A stretch of DNA of 64,000 nt from Bacillota bacterium (GTDB lineage Bacteria > Bacillota > Clostridia > Peptostreptococcales > Anaerovoracaceae), in contig JAFRJI010000016.1 of NCBI GenBank assembly GCA_017432345.1, forward strand, positions 1 to 64,000, read 5' to 3'. A program made the translations under genes and the position numbers. The notes beneath the pieces were generated by a model, which did not search any database, was not told where the DNA came from, and was given only the letters and a program-made list of their open reading frames with translations. Each line of letters begins with the position of its first letter. The first letter of the stretch is position 1. Positions 43,293 through 51,670 of this stretch are shown here, one piece after another.

Positions 43293-44147
43293 ATGAAATA
43301 CAAGATCGAATTCATATCAGGAGCTATTCTCTTTGGCACGATTGGCGTATTCCGCAGGATGACGCCATTCCCATCCGGGATCCTTTCGGCGGTGCGGCTT
43401 GCGCTCTGTATCGTCTTCTTTCTTTGCGTACTTCTCATCATGCGGCGCAAACCGGATATGGCTGTGATCAAAGCCAACCTGAAATACCTGATCCCTTCGG
43501 GGCTTTGCATTGGTCTGTACTTGATTACGGCCGCGGAAAGCTTCATTTATACGTCTGTTCCGAAAGCGACGTTGTGCTTCTTTATCGCGCCGATCGTTGT
43601 GGTTCTTTTGTCGCCGTTGTTTTTTGACGAGAGGATCAATCTTCGCAAGGTGATCTGCCTGTTCACCGCGCTGATCGGTCTGGTGCTGATCTCCGGCGTT
43701 GTCGGAAGCGGGGCACTCCAGCCGGGTGAATACCGTGGTATTGTGATGGCGCTGCTCACCGCTGCCATGCTGGTGGGCGTCATGATATTCAATAAGAAGA
43801 TCCAAGGTGTTGGCGGTATCGAACGAACCATGATCCAGTTTATGATCGGATTAGTGGCCGCCGTTCCATATGCAATCATCGTAGATGATCCTGCGGATAT
43901 CGTCTTTAGTCCTGTCGGCATTCTTTTCCTGCTCCTGCTGGCGTTGGTATCTACCGGCCTCAGTTACATGCTCTATTTCATGGGCATCGAAGGTATGCCG
44001 ATGCAAGCGGCAGCGATGCTGAGTTATTTGGAACCGATTTCGGCTTGCGTCCTGTCAGCCATTATTCTTCACGAATACATGTCACTCATGCAAGTCATCG
44101 GTGCCGTGCTGTTGCTGGGCTCGGCCATAGTTTGCCAGAAAGAATAG
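43293..44147 (+). CDS. DMT/EamA-family transporter
   Basis: 284 aa, about ten membrane helices in two EamA repeats (SGAILFGTIGVFRRMTPF at the start; STGLSYMLYFMGIEGMPM and YLEPISACVLSAIILHE in the second). Family members mostly export amino acids or metabolites, or take up metabolites. No ribosome binding site before the ATG; the promoter position suggests leaderless translation. Transcribed alone between two terminators. Substrate unknown. Confidence 0.88.
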   Translation: MKYKIEFISGAILFGTIGVFRRMTPFPSGILSAVRLALCIVFFLCVLLIMRRKPDMAVIKANLKYLIPSGLCIGLYLITAAESFIYTSVPKATLCFFIAPIVVVLLSPLFFDERINLRKVICLFTALIGLVLISGVVGSGALQPGEYRGIVMALLTAAMLVGVMIFNKKIQGVGGIERTMIQFMIGLVAAVPYAIIVDDPADIVFSPVGILFLLLLALVSTGLSYMLYFMGIEGMPMQAAAMLSYLEPISACVLSAIILHEYMSLMQVIGAVLLLGSAIVCQKE

Positions 44148-44190
44148 GTAAGAACAGAGAAGAACAAGAGAATAGATAATAAGAACGTGA

Positions 44191-44227
44191 CCGGTTGTCC
44201 CGAAGCATTTAGGACAGCCGGTTTTTT
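44191..44227 (+). terminator. Terminator after the DMT transporter
   Basis: 10-bp stem CCGGTTGTCC / GGACAGCCGG (one wobble), 11-base loop, then TTTTTT. Confidence 0.88.
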
Positions 44228-44292
44228 GGTTACAAATGGCCTGTTTTTGATTGACGCGGGTGTTCGTAAGGGACATAATAACGGCAACGAAA

Positions 44293-44324
44293 TTGACAAA
44301 AGTTATCATATATGATAACTTTTG
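44293..44324 (+). promoter_or_regulatory. Promoter with 28-bp perfect palindrome (operator) before the XRE-HipA gene
   Basis: TTGACA (44293-44298) is followed by the palindrome 44297-44324, arms CAAAAGTTATCATA / TATGATAACTTTTG. It fills the spacer and -10 region (TAACTT at 44316, 17-bp spacing). This is the expected place for self-repression by the XRE domain of the next gene. Confidence 0.75.
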
Positions 44325-44352
44325 AACAGACGTATTAAATAGGGTGAAAGAG

Positions 44353-45741
44353 ATGACAGACAAGAAACAAGATAACAAATTGAGAAAATACGTTACAGGA
44401 CACCTCGCCGCTGAGCGCATGATGCAGAAGAAGAGTCAGGAGGAGATGGCTCAGGCGCTGGGGACCAGCAAGTCCGCTATTTCCAGAATCGAAAGCGGAA
44501 AACAGAACATTACGGTCGACTATATTCAGGCCATTGCGGAGTATCTGAATAAAGATGTCCTCCTTGTAATGGAAGATCACAAAATCGAATATGGGGAAAC
44601 CGCAGAGTACAGCTTGAAACTGTACGATGAGGAATTGATCCGGTTTGAAATGAGCAGGAAAGGCGAGCGACCGATCAAGATCATTTCTGTGAAGGAAGAA
44701 CGCAAAGCAGTGTTTCCACCGGATCTGGAAGTATCAGGAGAAGGACTCCTGCGTTGGCTTGAGAAACGATCAATTCCGAAGAACCGGGACAAGGTCGGTG
44801 AGATCCTTTTTGCATTAGGACTTGAAATAAATGATTTTAAGGGATTCATCGATATCTGTATGGGGTTATCTTTGAACGACAGCTATTGGGTTCCACAGGC
44901 GACGTTTGAAGGCAGCTTTAGTGAATATAATTTGTTCGAGAATCGCTTTGACGAAGCGCTTTCGCTGATTGCCTATACAGGATATGGTCATAAATTGAAG
45001 TCCATTGGGACCACTCCGGAACTGACGACTGGCGGAATGCTGCGAAAATCCTGGCACTACTCCACAACCAAGGGCATATGGCTTTACAAGGGCGGAACAG
45101 AGGGCTTTGCAAATGCGGGGCTCGAACCGTATTCGGAGTTTCTTGCCTCCCAAATCGCTAATACGATGCGGCTTCATGCAGTGAATTATGAGCTCCAGAA
45201 TTGGCATAGCATTCTGGCTTCAAAATGTAAGCTGTTTACAGATATCGATACGTCTTACGTCCCGATAGGCCGCATTGTCAGAACCGGGGGAATCGATGCC
45301 TGCATCGACTTCTACAAAGAACTGGGGGATGATTTCTATCAGGAACTGGCCAGCATGCTTGTGTTTGACGCAGTAGTCATGAACGAGGATCGGCATTTCG
45401 GAAATTTTGGGCTGTTGCGAGATAATCACACAGGAGAGTATAAATCGCCGGCCCCAATCTTTGACAATGGAATCTCGTTGTTATGTTATGCAATGAAAAT
45501 AGACTTTGATGATGATGAAAAATTGAGCCGATATATTCAATCAAGAAGAAATCCTTATGGGAGAGATAATTCATTCACGGAACTGGCCCGAAAGGTCATG
45601 GGGTCGGAACAGAGAAAACAACTCCGCCGGCTCATCGGCTTCCAATTCGAGGAAAGCGATGTGACCAATCTGCCAAGCTGGCGAACCCACAAGCTGGAAG
45701 AAATCGTACAGGAGAGAGTAAAAGAATTATTGGCTGAATAA
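44353..45741 (+). CDS. XRE DNA-binding domain fused to HipA-like kinase
   Basis: 462 aa. Residues about 8-75 are a helix-turn-helix (KKSQEEMAQALGTSKSAISRIESGKQ) of the HipB/XRE class; the remainder resembles HipA/CtkA-like Ser/Thr kinases, with a catalytic-loop motif MNEDRHFGNFG (about 340-350) and the metal-binding FDNGISLL. In classic systems HipB and HipA are separate antitoxin and kinase toxin; here both are in one chain, with no second gene. Could be a self-controlled toxin, stress kinase or defence protein (inference). Start ATG 44353 with AGGGTGA before it; GTG at 44344 is possible. Own promoter and large operator. Confidence 0.82.
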   Translation: MTDKKQDNKLRKYVTGHLAAERMMQKKSQEEMAQALGTSKSAISRIESGKQNITVDYIQAIAEYLNKDVLLVMEDHKIEYGETAEYSLKLYDEELIRFEMSRKGERPIKIISVKEERKAVFPPDLEVSGEGLLRWLEKRSIPKNRDKVGEILFALGLEINDFKGFIDICMGLSLNDSYWVPQATFEGSFSEYNLFENRFDEALSLIAYTGYGHKLKSIGTTPELTTGGMLRKSWHYSTTKGIWLYKGGTEGFANAGLEPYSEFLASQIANTMRLHAVNYELQNWHSILASKCKLFTDIDTSYVPIGRIVRTGGIDACIDFYKELGDDFYQELASMLVFDAVVMNEDRHFGNFGLLRDNHTGEYKSPAPIFDNGISLLCYAMKIDFDDDEKLSRYIQSRRNPYGRDNSFTELARKVMGSEQRKQLRRLIGFQFEESDVTNLPSWRTHKLEEIVQERVKELLAE

Positions 45742-45775
45742 TCATTTGAAAATAAAAAGCAGCTGCACCGACGGG

Positions 45776-45803
45776 ACATTCTCTTTCTTGAAGAAAGAAA
45801 TGT
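45776..45803 (+). other. Hairpin after the XRE-HipA gene
   Basis: ACATT-c-TCTTTC pairs with GAAAGA-AATGT (11 bp, one bulge). No T-run follows. Probably protects or ends the HipA mRNA; the remaining convergent gap to 45887 shows only a T-rich run near 45874-45888. Confidence 0.4.
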
Positions 45804-45887
45804 AACAAATGCGAGAAAGTGATTAAACCACTGAACGGATTATAGTCCATTGACACCGCCGGCGCAACTGATTTTCTTTTTTTTGTT

Positions 45888-46550
45888 TTAAATATCGAGC
45901 CGAACTTTCAGTCCACTGATATATTCATTGGACATATCAAAAACATCCATATAGGCGTACTTTTCATACATCGTTCCTTTGCACTCAAGGTCCAGTTTCC
46001 ACGCCTCCCTGTAAAAAGGAACCTTATTTTTCAAGGTGACAATAGGAATTGCAGCGAATACCTTTCGCAAATAATTTGACTTGACAGTTTCCTCCGCGTT
46101 CGCCAGCGCTTCCTCATCTGAACACGCCTTTGGAAGCAGAGGTCCGGACAAATTGGCGATAGTTTTTTTCTGCAATCCCAAATCATCAATCAGGTCAAAA
46201 TGGAAGGAGTGGACCTGATTCATATCGAATATAACGCCGATTTGTCCTGTTCGATCCAGTTTTCCACCTGGGTTGCTTCCTCTTCTCAGTTCATAATCGA
46301 ACACAAACAGCGTATATGGAACGTAGACCTTTTCCTTCTTTTTGATAGTGTATTTCATAGGGCACCAGAGTCCCAGAAGTTTCGGATGGAGCTGTTTCAT
46401 CTTCCAGTCGATCGCTTCCTGATCTGACCCGTACGGTTTTGTAACATATACACTTCCCTTTTCGGGTTTTTTCAGTTTTGCAGATGCAGAAATGAATTCA
46501 TCATATCCGTCATCTTCTGGTTTTGGTGTTAAACGTTTGACTTGACTCAT
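45888..46550 (-). CDS. Protein of unknown family, about 220 aa (cassette B)
   Basis: 220 aa, paralog of 38416-39081. Shared motifs: VYVPYTLFVFDYEL, DRTGQIGVIFDMNQVHSFHFD, GPLLPK and VPFYREAWKLDLE...KYAYMDVFDMSNE. No signal peptide. Start at 46550 is chosen because GAGG lies 7 nt upstream and the length then equals that of the paralog; an ATG at 46574 lacks a site. Last gene of cassette B, 32 nt behind the dehydrogenase gene. Function unknown. Confidence 0.8.
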   Translation of the reverse strand: MSQVKRLTPKPEDDGYDEFISASAKLKKPEKGSVYVTKPYGSDQEAIDWKMKQLHPKLLGLWCPMKYTIKKKEKVYVPYTLFVFDYELRRGSNPGGKLDRTGQIGVIFDMNQVHSFHFDLIDDLGLQKKTIANLSGPLLPKACSDEEALANAEETVKSNYLRKVFAAIPIVTLKNKVPFYREAWKLDLECKGTMYEKYAYMDVFDMSNEYISGLKVRLDI

Positions 46551-46582
46551 TGTACGCCTCTTGTTTTGGGCCATAGGCCCAT

Positions 46583-47737
46583 TTACTTTTTGTAAGTTTT
46601 TTTGAACAGATCGATATAGGCCTGCTTGTCGACCGCTCTGGCATTGCTTGGAGTAGACACATTGATCATGCAGACATCGGCGAATTGCTCAAACCGCTCC
46701 GGTTCAATATAGCCGAGTTCTTTGAGTGTCGGAATGCCAACATCCTTTGACAGTGTTTCGATCCATTCAACAGCTGCCTGTGCGATTTCCCGGTCGGATT
46801 TGCCGACAGGGTCGATGTCTAAAGCGAGTGCGACATCCTTATGTTTCTCAACATTTGCCGGGATATCATATTCGAATACCACTGGCAGGAAAATGGAGTT
46901 GGCAACGCCGTGCGGTGTATCGTAATATCCGCCGATCGCTTCTGCGAGTGCATGGACGCTGGCAATATCGGAGAATCCGAACGCGATACCTGCCATGAGA
47001 GAGGCCATCATCATTTCTTCGGCGCTTTCATAGGTTCTCTCATACATCAGGGTGCGAAGGCTTCTACCGATATAACGAATCGCGTGAAGTGCAAAAGCAT
47101 CCGTGATCGGAGTTGCAAGTTTGCAGGTATAGGCTTCGATTGCATGTGTCAGAGCGTCGATGCCGGTCGATGCGATAATTGGTCCTGGAACGCCAAGCAG
47201 CAATTCCGGATCGATCAGCGCGATCTCAGGACGAAGCTTATCATCGAACATGCAGGATTTTCTCTGCTCTTCAGTCAGCGTGATAACGGCGAATGAAGTG
47301 ACTTCACTTCCGGTGCCCGCTGTTGTTGGCACGCATAACAGTGGAGCAGGAGCGATAGGAACCTTGTACGGCTTCATGATCTCCGGCAGAGCTACAGGGT
47401 TTGTGATCAGCGCTGCAACAGCTTTTGCTGTATCCATGCTGCTTCCGCCACCGATCGCGACGACAAAGTCCGCGCCGTATTCTCTTGCCATATCTCCGGC
47501 GGCAATACAGTCAACATCCTTCGGGTTTGGCTGCACGCCGTCATAGATTATATATTCCACGCCTGAGGCCTGCAGGGAATCTGTGACTTTCGCCACGATT
47601 CCCGCTTTGATCAGGCCTTTATCTGTAATAACTATAACCTTTTGCGCGCCGAATTCTTTTATGATCTCACCCGCTTTGGTGACATAACCTTTACCAAATT
47701 CAATGCGGGTAGATAGGTTGAATGAAAAATCCTTCAC
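46583..47737 (-). CDS. Iron-type (group III) alcohol dehydrogenase (cassette B)
   Basis: 384-aa paralog of 39108-40256. GGGSSMDTAKAVAA cofactor loop; metal ligands in STGIDALTHAIEAY, ASVHALAE and DTPHGVANS. It too has Glu in place of the usual catalytic His after the third ligand. GTG start at 47737 with AGGAGG inside the end of the small membrane protein gene, 2 nt apart, so translation is coupled. Oxidises or reduces an unknown alcohol or hydroxy acid linked to the symporter. Confidence 0.93.
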   Translation of the reverse strand: MKDFSFNLSTRIEFGKGYVTKAGEIIKEFGAQKVIVITDKGLIKAGIVAKVTDSLQASGVEYIIYDGVQPNPKDVDCIAAGDMAREYGADFVVAIGGGSSMDTAKAVAALITNPVALPEIMKPYKVPIAPAPLLCVPTTAGTGSEVTSFAVITLTEEQRKSCMFDDKLRPEIALIDPELLLGVPGPIIASTGIDALTHAIEAYTCKLATPITDAFALHAIRYIGRSLRTLMYERTYESAEEMMMASLMAGIAFGFSDIASVHALAEAIGGYYDTPHGVANSIFLPVVFEYDIPANVEKHKDVALALDIDPVGKSDREIAQAAVEWIETLSKDVGIPTLKELGYIEPERFEQFADVCMINVSTPSNARAVDKQAYIDLFKKTYKK

Positions 47738-47739
47738 GC

Positions 47740-47955
47740 TTATTCCTCCTCTTCGGAATCATCCTTGAAGACGCCTTTTTTAACTTCCCTGAGATAGAGA
47801 ACGAAACATGCCGGTCCGAAAATGAATTCAACGATGATGAAGAACCAGAATACGATATCGATGCCGCCGACCAGACACCATATGATCAATGCACATATGA
47901 TGAGAACGATCACAGCGATGATATTTCCTAACTTATTCATTTTTTCATTTGTCAT
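47740..47955 (-). CDS. Small membrane protein, likely symporter partner (cassette B)
   Basis: 71 aa, two hydrophobic helices and the tail GPACFVLYLREVKKGVFKDD, paralog of 38161-38385. The start at 47955 lies 8 nt after GGAGG. Encoded 13 nt after the symporter gene and 2 nt before the dehydrogenase gene. Proposed accessory subunit of the symporter; no known family recognised. Confidence 0.8.
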   Translation of the reverse strand: MTNEKMNKLGNIIAVIVLIICALIIWCLVGGIDIVFWFFIIVEFIFGPACFVLYLREVKKGVFKDDSEEEE

Positions 47956-47968
47956 TTCGTTCACCTCC

Positions 47969-49411
47969 TTAGCTCAGCAGATTCTTCTCTGCGCTGTCCT
48001 TATCCTTGAACAGACTGCAGGCGATGAAGTATACGATCAGTCCGGCTACCCATGTGGATACACTGGAAGGAATGCCCATCGGTGCTCCAAGAATGAACTG
48101 CCAGAGAATGTACCAGAGTACATTGAAGATTACTGTTACCAGTCCACCAACTGCTGACTTGTTCTTGTAGAAGAAACCGCCCAGCAGTGGGATCAGGAAG
48201 ACTGCTACCTGGAATCCGCCGATGATGTTCCATGCATTGGCGATGCCGTTCTGCCACAGATACGTTCCGCAGATAACGAATACACCGAGGAAGCAGATCA
48301 CGCCTCTGGTTCCCTTGAGGACACCGAGGTCAGACAGATCCGGTTTGACAAGTCCCTTGAAGAAGTCTTTAACGAGGATGCCGCCTGTGATCAGGAACTC
48401 AGCACTGACGGTGGACATAACAGCTGCAATCAGAGCTGCAACAAACAGTCCGCGACAACCAGTCGGAAGTACGGAGAATACCATTGCCCAGAAGCCCTGT
48501 GCAGGAGTCTCAGCACCAGGGAACATGGTAATGGAAGCAACGCCTGCCAGAACCATGGTTGCACTAAAGATGCCGCCGATTGCCAGCATCAGAGGATAAG
48601 CGATCTTGATTTCACCGCCGCCCTTGGCAGCACCGAATCTCTGATAGCTCTGTGCGTTCGTGTATATAGCAAGTGCGGAAATGATCCATCCAAACGCTTC
48701 CGGTCCGGTCATGTGTCCGAACAGCTGGGTCAGTTCAGGGTCGATAGCTTTTGATGCTTCAAACATAGCAGAAGCGCTGCCGAAATTGTTGTAGATTCCA
48801 ACGAGAAGTGCAGCCGCACTGACCGTCATGATCATGAACTGAATCAGGTCGGTTACAGCCAGGCCCCACATTCCTGCCAGGAAGGTATAGACAACAATCG
48901 CGAATCCGGCAATGATCATTGCGAGCCAGATGTTCATTCCGGATACAAGATTCAGCACTTCACCGACTGCAAACAGCAGTGCACAGCAATACAGCTGAGA
49001 TGACATCGGGCAGATCGCCGAAAGAAGTCCGGTCGGTTTGTTGTAGAAATAACGGAACAGATCCGGCAGGGTCACGACCCAATCCGGCATCTTGGATCTG
49101 GTCATCGGTCCGATCCACAGTGCCAGAGGCAGCCTCAGGATCGTTGAAGGGATGATGTACACGAGTATGACGGAGATACCGATCGTAGCACCGCATTCTG
49201 CAAGACCAACGATGGTCCATGAGTCATACCAGGATGCCGCCGCCGTCCCGATCAGAACAGGGATCGTCAGTCTTCTGGATGCGACAAAGAAGCTCTTGAA
49301 GCTCTTGCTTGCTTTTCTGTGCATAACGAAGCCGACAATCATGACGCCGACAAAGTAGAGCAAGAGAACAATCCAGTCCGCAGCTCCCCACAGTTGATTG
49401 AAATCAATCAT
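47969..49411 (-). CDS. SSS-family sodium:solute symporter (cassette B)
   Basis: 480-aa polytopic protein, exactly the length of its paralog in cassette A and clearly related over its whole length (SFFVASRRLTIPVLIG, WYDSWTIVGLAECGATIG, MWGLAVTDLIQFMIMT, YQRFGAAKGG, GLFVAALIAAVMSTVSAEFL, NGIANAWNIIGGF). Start at 49411 follows GGAGG by 11 nt; the upstream GTG overlaps the site. First gene of cassette B; the AraC-type regulator at 49625-51589 reads toward it from 214 bp upstream. Solute unknown. Confidence 0.9.
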   Translation of the reverse strand: MIDFNQLWGAADWIVLLLYFVGVMIVGFVMHRKASKSFKSFFVASRRLTIPVLIGTAAASWYDSWTIVGLAECGATIGISVILVYIIPSTILRLPLALWIGPMTRSKMPDWVVTLPDLFRYFYNKPTGLLSAICPMSSQLYCCALLFAVGEVLNLVSGMNIWLAMIIAGFAIVVYTFLAGMWGLAVTDLIQFMIMTVSAAALLVGIYNNFGSASAMFEASKAIDPELTQLFGHMTGPEAFGWIISALAIYTNAQSYQRFGAAKGGGEIKIAYPLMLAIGGIFSATMVLAGVASITMFPGAETPAQGFWAMVFSVLPTGCRGLFVAALIAAVMSTVSAEFLITGGILVKDFFKGLVKPDLSDLGVLKGTRGVICFLGVFVICGTYLWQNGIANAWNIIGGFQVAVFLIPLLGGFFYKNKSAVGGLVTVIFNVLWYILWQFILGAPMGIPSSVSTWVAGLIVYFIACSLFKDKDSAEKNLLS

Positions 49412-49624
49412 TCTTTCTTTCACCTCCTGTTTGTCGAAAAGATTGATAAGATAATAACAAGTAAAGCGCCAAAATAGTACTATATTGCTTTGTTATGATA
49501 ATTTTAGGTTATTGGAGGTGTTAGATAACGACTCTTTTAGCCATTATGAATAGATTTCGTTACTATAGAATGTGTTAATTTAAAAACAAAGAGCGAAATT
49601 GTCGGGTAGATATGACTTAATTGT

Positions 49625-51589
49625 CTAACAAACATTGCCGTACTCATCAAATTGCCACAGTTCGAACAATTCAATGTCGCCCGGTTTCAGACCGCTGGAC
49701 AACTTAATCTCGCCATCGGTCTTATAAGCATCGAAACTGACCCGGAGCCGCAGGTTCCGATTGATGTCATCGATGTCCAGACGGGAGAACTTATCGACCA
49801 TTTCTCGGTTGGCCAGAAACGCGGAATACCAGCTTTCTCCAACATCGTAATACTTCCGTTTGATGACATAGTCGCCGGCATTGATCAGAAGATTGATTTG
49901 CAGTTCCAGTTGACGATCCAGATGCTGCAGATATTTACGGTCGGTCGAGCCTTCCGGAATGCGCATGAAGTCGACCAGATCATCTTCCGGCTCATGCCAG
50001 ACGAGAATATCATAGCGGCGGTCTTTTCTGGTCACGATATAATTCGGGCCTTTTCGTTCCACAGAAGGACACAATGATACGATCATGCGGTACGCGAAAT
50101 AAAGAGGTGTAAAGAATCCTTCTTTTGTTAAAAGGCCGGAAGTAATCGACTCATTTTTTCCGTCACCGCTTTCGATCAGGTTCTGCATCGGTACGTGACG
50201 GTTATTGATCAGCACATCTTTTATGAAGCGTGCCGGACCATAGCAGGATGCATATTCGTTGTCAGAGTTCAAATCAGAATCGTTTGTTTTACCTTCGTCT
50301 ATGATCCATTCCAATGTGCCGGTTTGACCATATCTTTTCAGAAGCTCATCCTGAATAGAGCGGATCTTGTTTTGCGGATCGGTAAAACCGGTCAGTTTAA
50401 TGATCACCGGAGTATCCGTTTGAACAGCCACATCAATTGCAGGAATCAATAGGTCAAAAGCAACAGCATCCTGTTCTTCATCGTAGTCGATTTGGATATG
50501 GCGGAACCCCAATTCTCTTTGAATCTGTTCCACGAACATGGACATTGACAGCATTGTGTAGACATCTCCGACATATAGGATCTCTTTCCATTGATAGTCG
50601 ATGATTTCTTCCGTCTTCTGAGAATCCAACTCCAGAGTAATATCCAGTCGTTCCGACTCGGAATCCGCAGGACTATCCAAATGGCGGTGCAAATAAGCAC
50701 TGATCGCAGTATTGACTCTCGGAATGTTGTAATCGTTTTGTATTTCTTCCTGTTCAATATAACGAAGCTCACCTCTCCGTTCATCGAATTCAGAAGGGGA
50801 AGTACCGAAATATTTGCGGAAGCATTTGGCGAAATAGCGGGGATCCGAGAAACCGCTGTTGTATGAAATCTTGGTGATGCTGTCATCCGTCGAAATCAGT
50901 TGACGGACAGCTTCTTCCAGGCGGAAGGAATACAGCCAGTCCTCCATGCTCATTTCAGTAAACGTTTTGAAGCGATGGGAAAGATAAGATGGACTCAAAT
51001 GGACCAGCTTTGCCAGATCATCCAATGTGATTTTTGAGGTGTGATTATCCAGCATATAGTCCAGACATTCCCAAATAGGGTCGGTTTCACCTTCGCCGGT
51101 CTGGGAGGATTTATTTCTCTTCGTGTAGTCGAATTCATTTCGGAGCAAAGTCAGAAGATCCTTGCCGTATAAATAGATACGATGTTCGGAACTGGTATTC
51201 ATATACTTCTTTTCGAGATAGATATGCGCTATGATGTTTCGAAGTTCAGTCAGTGCCTCCGTGGTATCGGTGTCCATCTTTTTCGGATCCCGGACAAAAA
51301 ACACTTTGCTGGCCTTTTCGATGCAGTCATCATACATAAATACATTGATATGAAGCGTCAGATAGACCGTGTTCGGATCAAGACAAGTGATTTTATGAAC
51401 AACGGACTTATTGACAAAAATGAAATCATTTTCTCCGATGGTGTACTGATCTTGAAGAACGGTAATGCAGCAACGACCCTGTATCACGAGAATGAGTTCA
51501 TCACACTCGTCATGCCAGTGCAGTGCGCAGTCCTTCTGCTCGATCAGCATCTTCACGTATTGACGTTTGCTCTTTCCGATTTCCGACAT
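49625..51589 (-). CDS. AraC-family regulator with C-terminal glycosidase-like sensor domain
   Basis: 654 aa, twice the usual AraC length. Order: cupin-like sensor (about 10-110, CALHWHDECDELILVIQG), AraC double helix-turn-helix (about 165-275, LDDLAKLVHLSPSYLSHRFK and ISYNSGFSDPRYFAKCFRKYFGTSP), then about 350 residues resembling the GH39 beta-xylosidase barrel fused to some AraC regulators (YDEEQDAVAFDLLIPAIDVA, IDEGKTND, DILVWHEPEDD). The catalytic glutamates are not evident, so it is probably a ligand sensor. It precedes cassette B on the same strand and is its likely regulator. RBS GGAAGG. Confidence 0.85.
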   Translation of the reverse strand: MSEIGKSKRQYVKMLIEQKDCALHWHDECDELILVIQGRCCITVLQDQYTIGENDFIFVNKSVVHKITCLDPNTVYLTLHINVFMYDDCIEKASKVFFVRDPKKMDTDTTEALTELRNIIAHIYLEKKYMNTSSEHRIYLYGKDLLTLLRNEFDYTKRNKSSQTGEGETDPIWECLDYMLDNHTSKITLDDLAKLVHLSPSYLSHRFKTFTEMSMEDWLYSFRLEEAVRQLISTDDSITKISYNSGFSDPRYFAKCFRKYFGTSPSEFDERRGELRYIEQEEIQNDYNIPRVNTAISAYLHRHLDSPADSESERLDITLELDSQKTEEIIDYQWKEILYVGDVYTMLSMSMFVEQIQRELGFRHIQIDYDEEQDAVAFDLLIPAIDVAVQTDTPVIIKLTGFTDPQNKIRSIQDELLKRYGQTGTLEWIIDEGKTNDSDLNSDNEYASCYGPARFIKDVLINNRHVPMQNLIESGDGKNESITSGLLTKEGFFTPLYFAYRMIVSLCPSVERKGPNYIVTRKDRRYDILVWHEPEDDLVDFMRIPEGSTDRKYLQHLDRQLELQINLLINAGDYVIKRKYYDVGESWYSAFLANREMVDKFSRLDIDDINRNLRLRVSFDAYKTDGEIKLSSGLKPGDIELFELWQFDEYGNVC

Positions 51590-51670
51590 TTGAATTACCT
51601 TCCGGGTATAATGAAAACCTTAGCGGAAAGAATACCAACAGCCATTCCGCTAAGGTTCGTTACAGTTAAA

